Source: Prevotellaceae bacterium
GTDB lineage: Bacteria; Bacteroidota; Bacteroidia; Bacteroidales; Bacteroidaceae
Length of the DNA stretch: 7,120 bases
Direction of reading: 5' to 3'
Assembly: GCA_030536165.1 (NCBI GenBank)
Contig: JAUNQM010000133.1
Span: 1 to 7,120 of the forward strand
Position numbers and translations under genes: made by a program. Positions 1 to 4,958 of this stretch are shown piece after piece (the stretch's first letter is position 1; every line of letters begins with the position of its first letter). The notes below the pieces were generated by a model, which saw only the letters and a program-made list of their open reading frames with translations, searched no databases and was not told the DNA's origin.

Positions 1-1666
1 GTGTGATGTCGAGCACTGCATCGCAGTATTGAAGCACCGCCTGACGATGGGTGATGAAGATAATGGTCTTATCCTTGTCGTGCAAGAGATTTTGAAGAAG
101 TGTCCGCTCGGTCTCCATGTCGAGTGCTGATGTTGCTTCGTCGAGGAGCATCACGCTGCCTTCGCGAAGCAGCGCACGTGCAATGGCAATGCGCTGTGCT
201 TGTCCTTCGCTGAGTCCACCTCCGCTTTCTCCGCACTTGGTGTCAAGTCCGTCGGGCAGTTCCATGACGAAGTCGGCGCAAGCCTTATGCAGCACTTCTG
301 CCAGTTCTTCGTCGGTTGCATCGAGTCGTCCGAGGCGCAGATTGTCGCGTATAGTACCGCTGAGCAGGGTGTTGCCTTGCGGCACATAGATAAGATTGCA
401 TCGGGTCTGCGGCGAGATTGTTGCCAACCGATGGTCGTTGTATATGGTCACTTCGCCTTGCTGAGGCTTGATGAGCGCAAGGATGAGGCGGATGATTGTG
501 GTCTTTCCTGCGCCTGTCTCGCCTAAGATAGCGGTGCACGTGCGCGGACGGAAGTCGAAGTTAAGGCTTTCGATTATGTTATCATCCTGCTCATAACCAT
601 AGCTGACATTGGTGAGTCGTATGCCGGACGGACTGCCGAGGTGAACGGGGTCGCCTTGTTCTTCCATGTCGGCGTCTTCAAGTTCCATGAGTCGTTCGGC
701 TGCTGTAAACACTTCGACAAAGGCTGGAGCCATGCGCATAAGGTCTTTTGCAGGCGATTGTATGCGGTAAACCAACTGAAGGAAAGCCGTCATAGAACCG
801 AACGAGAGCCCACCGCTTGCCATTCTGAGTGCGCTCCAGAGAAACGCTGTGAGGTAGCCCAAAGAGAATCCAATACTGATGAGACTATTGGATGCAACGG
901 AGAAGGTAGTGCGCTGGCGCACCTGTCGGCGTAGGACGGACTGCACGTCGTCGAGGCGTTCAACCATCGTATCGTCGCGTTCAAGGGTCTTTATCAGCAT
1001 ACGGTTCTGTATGGTCTCCTGCAGGATGCTTTGCACCTTGCTATCGCTTGTGCGGACTTCGCGGGTGTAACTGCGCATCTTGCGGACATAGAAGCGGCTG
1101 AGCAATATGCAGACTGGAAGGATGCCCACAGTTGTGAGGGCGAGCCATACGTCCATCGATGACAGATAGACGAATGCGCCGCAGAACATTACAAGTATTG
1201 AGAGCAGGTTAGGGAGAGTCTCGGTGATGAAGGTGATTACCGACTTGACATCCATCTCAAGACGATTGAGCACGTCGCCGCTGTGGTGTGCTTCCTTGCC
1301 CTTCCACTGAGAGTGGAGAATGCGGTCGAGCATGCGTTGTTGCATGCGGTTTTGCGCCTTGACACCGAGTATATTCCTAATCCAGATGCCGCAGATATGC
1401 AGTCCGAGATTGGTGATGATGAGCAAAGCCATTACTCCCACGGCGAGGCATATCTCGGTGGTAGTGCCGTGGTATTGAGCCGTGTCGATGGCTCGCTTGA
1501 TAGCCCATACGCTTCCAAGACTGACAAAGACTTCGAGGACTCCGACCGTGGCATTGAGTATGGCCTGACGACGATTGCCACGCGACGCCTTCCACAACCA
1601 ACTGAAGATGGCTGAGGCAGAGTATTTCTCGGTCGAGATTCGAAGTAGTTTTTTCAGTTTACTCAT
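1..1666 (-). CDS. ABC exporter half-transporter (permease-ATPase fusion), 3' end beyond window
   Basis: This is an inner-membrane type I ABC exporter subunit that would work as a dimer and use ATP to move a lipid, peptide or drug-like substrate; the substrate cannot be read from the sequence. Translating the minus strand from the ATG at 1666 gives 555 codons with no stop before base 1, so perhaps a few dozen C-terminal residues are missing. Six hydrophobic stretches fit the membrane domain, at roughly residues 36-58, 72-96, 150-170, 173-191, 257-282 and 287-300. The ATPase domain follows: Walker A GETGAGKT (382-389, Lys388), Q-loop Gln430, signature LSEGQ (485-489), Walker B ending LLDE (Asp509, Glu510) and H-loop His540. 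All catalytic residues are present. The start overlaps the end of nadK by 8 nt (ATGAGTAA), so translation is probably coupled. An MsbA-like role is possible but unproven. The family call is secure; the function is not. Confidence 0.95.
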   Translation of the reverse strand, partial: MSKLKKLLRISTEKYSASAIFSWLWKASRGNRRQAILNATVGVLEVFVSLGSVWAIKRAIDTAQYHGTTTEICLAVGVMALLIITNLGLHICGIWIRNILGVKAQNRMQQRMLDRILHSQWKGKEAHHSGDVLNRLEMDVKSVITFITETLPNLLSILVMFCGAFVYLSSMDVWLALTTVGILPVCILLSRFYVRKMRSYTREVRTSDSKVQSILQETIQNRMLIKTLERDDTMVERLDDVQSVLRRQVRQRTTFSVASNSLISIGFSLGYLTAFLWSALRMASGGLSFGSMTAFLQLVYRIQSPAKDLMRMAPAFVEVFTAAERLMELEDADMEEQGDPVHLGSPSGIRLTNVSYGYEQDDNIIESLNFDFRPRTCTAILGETGAGKTTIIRLILALIKPQQGEVTIYNDHRLATISPQTRCNLIYVPQGNTLLSGTIRDNLRLGRLDATDEELAEVLHKACADFVMELPDGLDTKCGESGGGLSEGQAQRIAIARALLREGSVMLLDEATSALDMETERTLLQNLLHDKDKTIIFITHRQAVLQYCDAVLDIT

Positions 1667-2546
1667 TGTTGCGTGCTCCGAGGAGGAGTTTTTCTTTCAG
1701 CGTGTCGAAATAGTTCTTTCCTTTCTTTCTTACCACCTTAATAATATAAGGAGCCTTGCGTATGGTGATTTCGGTGTCGTTGCTACACTTTACAGAACGG
1801 CCATCGATGCCGACGAGGAATGTAGAGTTGCGACTTTCTATGTTGAGTGTAACAACGGATTCATCGCTGAGCACAATCGGGCGTATGTTCAGGCTGTGAG
1901 GCGCAACGGCTGTGAGCGTGAGGGTCTTGTTGTCAGGCGTGACAATAGGACCGCCTATTGAGAGCGAGTATGCCGTGCTTCCTGTAGGGGAACTGACCAC
2001 AAGTCCGTCGGCGAGATAGGTGGTGAGGTATTCGCCGTTGATATGAGTGTCGATGGAAATCATCGAGGCGTTGTCGCGTTTAAGGATTGCAACATCGTTG
2101 AGTGCCACAGGGTATTGACAAAGTGGGCGTCCGTTGCCTGTGACAAATATGGCTGTGCGCGTCTCGATGTCGTAATCGCCTGAATAAAGCATCTCTATCT
2201 CCGACTCAATGCCGTCGGTGCCTGCATCGGCAAGGAAACCAAGACGACCTGTGTTGATTCCAAGAATCGGAATGCACTTATCCCCCACATGAGCCGCCGC
2301 GTTGAGGAAAGTACCGTCGCCGCCTATAGAGAGGACGAAGTCGGCTTCGAAGTCGTCGGTCTCAATCAGTTGTACTTCAGGCAACGTCAAATGCTGCTTC
2401 TCGACAAGGAAGTGATAGAACTCCTTTTCAACAGCTATCTCTGCGCCTTTCTGCGAAAGCAAAGAGAAGACGCGCTGAACCGAAGAAGACTTCTTCGATT
2501 GATAGACATTGCCGAAAAGAGCAAATTTTATCTTGTGTTGAGCCAT
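1659..2546 (-). CDS. nadK: NAD kinase (ATP-NAD kinase)
   Basis: This cytoplasmic enzyme phosphorylates NAD to NADP using ATP (or polyphosphate in some relatives) and so sets the NADPH supply. The 295-residue length is normal for the family. Diagnostic motifs are all visible: GGDGT at 75-79 with catalytic Asp77, NTGRLGFL at 98-105, the Asn-Asp pair at 150-151 that binds the substrate ribose, and the glycine-rich DGLVVSSPTGSTAYS segment starting at 180. I chose the ATG at 2546 because the protein then opens directly with the nucleotide-binding strand (KIKFALFGN). The frame stays open back to an ATG at 2678, but those 44 extra residues would be encoded by A/T-rich promoter DNA and resemble no NAD kinase N-terminus. 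A promoter-like TTTG-N19-TATCTTTG sits just upstream and would give a leader of about 23 nt. The ABC exporter gene follows with an 8-nt overlap. Confidence 0.97.
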   Translation of the reverse strand: MAQHKIKFALFGNVYQSKKSSSVQRVFSLLSQKGAEIAVEKEFYHFLVEKQHLTLPEVQLIETDDFEADFVLSIGGDGTFLNAAAHVGDKCIPILGINTGRLGFLADAGTDGIESEIEMLYSGDYDIETRTAIFVTGNGRPLCQYPVALNDVAILKRDNASMISIDTHINGEYLTTYLADGLVVSSPTGSTAYSLSIGGPIVTPDNKTLTLTAVAPHSLNIRPIVLSDESVVTLNIESRNSTFLVGIDGRSVKCSNDTEITIRKAPYIIKVVRKKGKNYFDTLKEKLLLGARNNE

Positions 2547-2566
2547 TGTTTCAATTTTTTTTGTAA

Positions 2567-2580
2567 CTTTGCATGCAAAG
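2567..2580. repeat. 14-bp perfect palindrome CTTTGCATGCAAAG
   Basis: The palindrome supplies the TTTG half of a -7 box on both strands: TATCTTTG on the minus strand (2576-2583) and TAACTTTG on the plus strand (2564-2571). With its flanks the symmetry runs over 20 bp with one mismatched pair. The minus-strand box has a well-spaced -33 partner. The plus-strand box has only poorly spaced TTG partners (about 15 or 23 nt), so a rightward promoter is doubtful. It may be an operator or simply a symmetric promoter core. Confidence 0.7.
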
Positions 2581-2606
2581 ATACGAATAAGTGAGCGAAA
2601 AACAAA
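2576..2606 (-). promoter_or_regulatory. promoter P1 of nadK, Bacteroidota type
   Basis: Read on the minus strand, TTTG (2603-2606) is followed after exactly 19 nt by TATCTTTG (2576-2583). This matches the Bacteroidota housekeeping promoter pattern of a TTTG box near -33 and TAnnTTTG near -7. Transcription would start near 2569, leaving about 23 nt before the nadK ATG. It is the unit closest to the gene and the best candidate for the main promoter. Confidence 0.75.
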
Positions 2607-2608
2607 AT
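2577..2608. repeat. direct repeat A, copy 1 (contains nadK P1 spacer)
   Basis: This 32-bp block is repeated at 2739-2769 with two substitutions and one single-base deletion. The shared core is AAGTGAGCGAAAA followed by CAAAAT. On the minus strand it spans the -33 TTTG, the spacer and most of the -7 box, so the duplicated unit is effectively a promoter. Confidence 0.8.
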
Positions 2609-2636
2609 TTATTTTAGTTTTTCCGAGCGGCAGTAT

Positions 2637-2653
2637 CTTCGACGAAGTCAAAG
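2637..2653. repeat. direct repeat B, copy 1 (17 bp)
   Basis: CTTCGACGAAGTCAAAG occurs here and again, identically, at 2726-2742. It contains the dyad CTTCG-A-CGAAG, followed by the TTTG end of a minus-strand -7 box. A perfect 17-bp match within 90 bp is unlikely by chance even in A/T-rich DNA and suggests local duplication or a repeated regulatory site. Confidence 0.8.
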
Positions 2654-2679
2654 ATAGTGCAAATCGAAGACAATACAAA
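2649..2679 (-). promoter_or_regulatory. possible upstream promoter P2 of nadK
   Basis: On the minus strand, TTTG (2676-2679) is separated by 19 nt from a second TATCTTTG (2649-2656), the same geometry as the proximal unit. The -7 box is followed at once by ACTTCGTCGAAG, a short dyad that would cover the expected start site. It could be a second nadK promoter or a decayed duplicate. Both boxes are short and the region is A/T-rich, so chance matches are possible. Confidence 0.45.
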
Positions 2680-2725
2680 ATAAAATAACGAAGTTTTTAA
2701 TTTTTACTGTTGAGATGCAGCCTAA

Positions 2726-2742
2726 CTTCGACGAAGTCAAAG
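2726..2742. repeat. direct repeat B, copy 2 (17 bp)
   Basis: This is an exact copy of the 17-bp element at 2637-2653, located 89 bp further on and abutting repeat A copy 2. In the first copy the neighbouring promoter spacer is of a different sequence, so the 17-mer has been combined with two different upstream halves. Confidence 0.8.
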
Positions 2743-2767
2743 TTACGATTAAGTGAGCGAAAACAAA
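2738..2767 (-). promoter_or_regulatory. possible upstream promoter P3 of nadK
   Basis: On the minus strand, TTTG (2764-2767) lies 18 nt upstream of TAACTTTG (2738-2745). The spacer is nearly identical to that of the gene-proximal unit because both lie in the same duplicated block. As in P2, the -7 box runs straight into ACTTCGTCGAAG. Transcription from here would give nadK a leader of nearly 200 nt. Confidence 0.45.
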
Positions 2768-2769
2768 AT
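2739..2769. repeat. direct repeat A, copy 2 (contains nadK P3 spacer)
   Basis: This is the second copy of the block at 2577-2608, 31 bp long, lacking one A in the run after GAGCG and carrying two A-to-T changes. It retains both promoter boxes on the minus strand (TTTG and TAACTTTG) with an 18-nt spacer instead of 19. Confidence 0.8.
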
Positions 2770-2804
2770 ATTTTAATGGTTTTTGGGTACAGGGCTCACA
2801 GGTT

Positions 2805-2836
2805 CTTCGATGTTTCGAAGCTTCGAAGTTTCGAGA
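2805..2836. repeat. four 8-bp tandem units, YTTCGAWG type
   Basis: Four imperfect 8-bp units follow one another: CTTCGATG, TTTCGAAG, CTTCGAAG and TTTCGAGA. The middle two create a perfect 14-bp palindrome, TTCGAAGCTTCGAA (2814-2827). The array ends 45 bp before the DJ-1 start codon. It shares the TTCG/CGAA words with the dyads at 2637 and 2726. It could be a protein-binding array, a hairpin in a leader RNA, or a neutral micro-repeat. Confidence 0.7.
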
Positions 2837-2881
2837 TTTTGGGTTCAAGTATAACGAAATATGGTTTAATATAATATTAAT

Positions 2882-3445
2882 ATGAAGAAAGTTTTTGTAT
2901 TTTTCGCAGATGGTTTCGAGGACATTGAAGCGCTCGGAACAGTTGATATTCTTCGTCGCGGCGGAATCGACGTGACAACAGTTAGCATCTATGATGATGA
3001 GTATGTGACTTCGACACATGGAGTGATGATTAAGGCTGACACGACATTCGGCGAGGCTGACTTCAACGGTGCCGACATGCTTGTGCTCCCAGGTGGACTT
3101 CCTGGCGCAGACAACCTTATGAACCACGTTCCATTGCAGAAACTTCTGCTCCAACACAACGAAAAAGGAGGGCTGATTGCTGCTATTTGCGCGGCTCCAA
3201 AGGCTCTTGGCAACATTGGTCTGCTCAATGGGAAGCGTGCAACGTGCTACCCTGGATGCGAAGGCACGATGACTGGTGCTGATTACACGGCAGAACTTTG
3301 CACCATCGATGGCAACATAATCACAGGCGAAGGTCCTGCTGCAGTATTCCCGTTTGCTTACACCCTGCTCGACGTCCTTGCAGGCAAAGGCGCTTCCGAT
3401 GGACTGCAAGAAGGAATGATGTTCAATCATCTTCTTGGCAAATAA
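2882..3445 (+). CDS. DJ-1/PfpI (ThiJ) family protein
   Basis: This 187-residue cytoplasmic protein has the length and layout of the DJ-1/YajL branch of the DJ-1/PfpI superfamily. It opens with a Rossmann-like strand (KKVFVFFADGFEDIEA). Glu16 occupies the position of the conserved glutamate that activates the nucleophile (Glu18 in human DJ-1). Cys103, in AAICAAP, matches the reactive cysteine (Cys106 in DJ-1) at the nucleophile elbow. The late GPAAVFPFAYTLLDVLAG segment corresponds to the family's GP...FA helix. Family members have been linked to oxidative-stress protection, chaperone activity and glyoxalase or deglycase activity; which applies here cannot be told. The ATG at 2882 is the natural start, just after an A/T-rich leader. 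The acetyltransferase gene follows after 30 nt and is probably co-transcribed. Upstream is the repeat-rich region shared with nadK. Confidence 0.93.
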   Translation: MKKVFVFFADGFEDIEALGTVDILRRGGIDVTTVSIYDDEYVTSTHGVMIKADTTFGEADFNGADMLVLPGGLPGADNLMNHVPLQKLLLQHNEKGGLIAAICAAPKALGNIGLLNGKRATCYPGCEGTMTGADYTAELCTIDGNIITGEGPAAVFPFAYTLLDVLAGKGASDGLQEGMMFNHLLGK

Positions 3446-3475
3446 GCTGAAAGGAATACATTTGAACATATTTCA

Positions 3476-4093
3476 ATGAAGCGAGAGATTACTCCTGAAG
3501 AAAGCGGAAGAGGTTTGGCGTACAGCATGTGGATGCAATCGCCGATGCCGATGGTGACCGTAACCAAGACATTTGATGTGACGCATCTGGTGCGCACAAG
3601 CAAGAAGCGTGGCATAAAGTTAAACACGCTGATGTGCTGGTGCATTGGCAAGGCTGCCAGTGGAATAAATGAATTCTACAACTTAATTGTTGACGGTAAG
3701 CTGTACCATTACGACGGACTCGGTATTCAAGTCATAGTGAAAGACAAGAACGGAGCGATGACCTTCTGCGACATTCCTTTCAGCGACGACATAAAGCAGT
3801 TCTCTATCGAGTATGACCGAACAATACGCAAAGGCATAGAGGAGAGCCTGCACCAGTTTCGACCTGACATAATGATTATTGGCACATCTGCGCTGGTAAC
3901 GATGGAGTTCGATTCTGTCGTCAATCAATATACTGCTGGTTTTGTCAATCCATTCCTGTCATGGGGACGCTACCGCAGTCATTGGTTCCATAAGACCCTG
4001 CCTATTTCCATGCAGTTCCATCATGTACTGATGGATGGCGAGCATGTGTTCACGTTCTTCAGTCGTCTGCAACAGGAGATGAATAATGTATGA
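3476..4093 (+). CDS. CatA-like (chloramphenicol acetyltransferase family) O-acetyltransferase
   Basis: This 205-residue protein belongs to the chloramphenicol acetyltransferase fold family, trimeric enzymes that move acetyl from acetyl-CoA to a hydroxyl group. The family motif HHxxxDG is present as HHVLMDG at 182-188. His183 fits the catalytic base (His195 in classical CAT) and Asp187 the structural aspartate (Asp199). Upstream, NPFLSWGRY (158-166) matches the conserved segment before the motif, and TLMCWCIGKA (51-60) the helix usually reading xPAFI. In classical CATs the S-x-x-P-W segment carries an active-site serine; here the aligned stretch GTSALV (136-141) lacks Pro-Trp and probably has Thr137 at that serine's place. 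The protein is slightly shorter than typical CATs (about 210-220). The setting is chromosomal with no mobile element in view, so a native acceptor other than chloramphenicol is plausible. It lies 30 nt after the DJ-1 gene. Confidence 0.88.
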   Translation: MKREITPEESGRGLAYSMWMQSPMPMVTVTKTFDVTHLVRTSKKRGIKLNTLMCWCIGKAASGINEFYNLIVDGKLYHYDGLGIQVIVKDKNGAMTFCDIPFSDDIKQFSIEYDRTIRKGIEESLHQFRPDIMIIGTSALVTMEFDSVVNQYTAGFVNPFLSWGRYRSHWFHKTLPISMQFHHVLMDGEHVFTFFSRLQQEMNNV

Positions 4094-4266
4094 TACAAGT
4101 TTCGCATGTGAGATTTCACGCAGAGAAACAGAGAACGCAAAGACCTGTCTAATAGAAAACTCTGCGTGAGATAAAATAAATGATATGCGAACTTGCGTCA
4201 TCGGCTCTGCCGCTTGGCTTGTCCAAGAAAGTTGAATATTTAACTAATAAAATAACCTATCACTCT
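4094..4266. other. intergenic region between the acetyltransferase gene and ispD
   Basis: This 173-bp gap has no gene. Its first half carries the ACGCAGAG-type inverted repeat (4113-4172). Its second half has a small hairpin, CTTGG-cttgt-CCAAG (4213-4227), then an A/T-rich stretch leading into the ispD start. The ispD frame stays open back to 4180, but those 29 codons encode nothing resembling IspD. I found no well-matched TTTG...TAnnTTTG promoter here, so the start of ispD transcription is unresolved. Confidence 0.7.
4113..4172. repeat. inverted repeat with degenerate ACGCAGAG units
   Basis: ATTTCACGCAGAG (4113-4125) and CTCTGCGTGAGAT (4160-4172) pair over 13 bp with a single mismatch, closing a 34-nt loop. 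The left arm runs into further degenerate copies of the same word (AACAGAGA, ACGCAAAGA) at 8-9 bp spacing. There is no run of T after the right arm, so it is not a classical intrinsic terminator. It may be a dispersed intergenic repeat; from memory, similar ACGCAGAG-rich repeats occur between genes in Bacteroidales genomes, which I cannot verify here. Confidence 0.75.
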
Positions 4267-4926
4267 ATGAGCAATTATGTTATCATCGTTGCAGGAGGCA
4301 AAGGCCTGCGCATGGGAAGCGACTTGCCAAAGCAGTTTATACCTGTCAAGGGGCTTCCGATACTGATGCGGACTATGCAGCGCTTTTACGACTACGATAA
4401 GAACCTGAACATCATTCTCGTGTTGCCAAAGCATCAGCAGGACTACTGGAAGCAACTGTGCGAAGAATACCACTTCGATATTCCTCATCAGATTGCCGAT
4501 GGAGGCGAGACTCGCTTCCATTCGTCAGCCAATGGTCTTAGCCTTATCCCCGACGATGCGGAAGGTCTTGTAGGCATACACGATGGCGTGCGCCCATTCC
4601 CTTCGGTTGATGTGATAGCAAGATGCTACGAAGCAGCAGCAAAGTTTAAGGCTGTGGTGCCTGCTGTCCCTGTGGTCGAAACGCTTTGGAAGACCGAAGG
4701 ATGCACCGAAGACAGAAACCTTTTCCGTCTTGGGCAGACGCCTCAGACCTTCGACATACAACTGCTGAAACGTGCCTTCCGCCAGCCTTACGATGAGTCA
4801 TTCACCGACGACGCATCGGTTGTGAAACGCTATGGACAGCCTATCACGCTCATTGAAGGCAACCCTGAAAACATAAAGATAACTAAGCCTTTCGACCTCA
4901 AAGTGGCAGAGGCATTGTGCCTATAG
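4267..4926 (+). CDS. ispD: 2-C-methyl-D-erythritol 4-phosphate cytidylyltransferase
   Basis: IspD joins CTP and 2-C-methyl-D-erythritol 4-phosphate to give CDP-methylerythritol, the third step of the MEP isoprenoid pathway, in the cytoplasm as a homodimer. From the ATG at 4267 the protein has 219 residues, close to the usual 220-240. The CTP-binding loop is clear: AGGKGLRMGSDLPKQF at 9-24, with Arg15 and Lys22 matching the catalytic Arg20 and Lys27 of the E. coli enzyme. Other signatures are DGGETR (78-83), HDGVRP (105-110, with metal-binding Asp106), TPQTF (158-162), FTDDAS (179-184) and NPENIKIT (199-206, with Lys204 at the place of E. coli Lys213). The start fits because the first strand, NYVIIVAGG, begins at residue 3. 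The gene ends 32 nt before recG, and ispD followed by recG is an order I recall from other Bacteroidales. Confidence 0.97.
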   Translation: MSNYVIIVAGGKGLRMGSDLPKQFIPVKGLPILMRTMQRFYDYDKNLNIILVLPKHQQDYWKQLCEEYHFDIPHQIADGGETRFHSSANGLSLIPDDAEGLVGIHDGVRPFPSVDVIARCYEAAAKFKAVVPAVPVVETLWKTEGCTEDRNLFRLGQTPQTFDIQLLKRAFRQPYDESFTDDASVVKRYGQPITLIEGNPENIKITKPFDLKVAEALCL

Positions 4927-4958
4927 TAAGCCTAAAAACAGAATATCTATCTCATACG

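Larger units (their letters stand above)
2547..2881. other. divergent intergenic region between nadK and the DJ-1 gene
   Basis: This 335-bp stretch is much richer in A/T than the flanking genes and has no credible coding sequence. It holds three minus-strand promoter-like units, a 14-bp palindrome, a perfect 17-bp direct repeat, a second imperfect repeat of about 31 bp, and an 8-bp tandem array near the DJ-1 gene; each is listed separately. The last 33 bases before the DJ-1 start are almost entirely A and T, as is usual upstream of Bacteroidota start codons. Confidence 0.85.

Noticed and set aside
1283..1961. Plus-strand open frames of 110 and 128 codons in the ABC exporter/nadK region
   Set aside because: Both lie opposite well-supported minus-strand genes and translate to sequences without recognisable motifs.
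2547..2678. 44-residue N-terminal extension of NAD kinase from an upstream ATG
   Set aside because: The extension is encoded by A/T-rich promoter repeats, including the -7 and -33 boxes, and does not resemble the family N-terminus; the protein from 2546 has normal length.
2837..2867. A rightward promoter for the DJ-1 gene (TTTTG at 2837-2841, TATGGTTT at 2860-2867)
   Set aside because: The spacing is suitable, but the -7 candidate has G where the TTTG box should begin and lacks its final G, so the match is too weak to list as a feature.
2648..3469. A 273-codon open frame on the minus strand covering the DJ-1 gene and part of the intergenic region
   Set aside because: It is antisense to a clear DJ-1/PfpI gene, its translation has no recognisable domain, is rich in Cys and His, and its end runs through repeat DNA. 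It is a shadow frame.
4113..4172. Intrinsic terminator for the acetyltransferase gene
   Set aside because: The stem is good but the loop is 34 nt and no T-run follows the right arm, so the sequence does not meet the usual terminator pattern.
4180..4266. 29-residue N-terminal extension of IspD
   Set aside because: IspD proteins begin directly with the nucleotide-binding strand seen after the ATG at 4267; the upstream codons show no family resemblance and cover a hairpin and A/T-rich leader.
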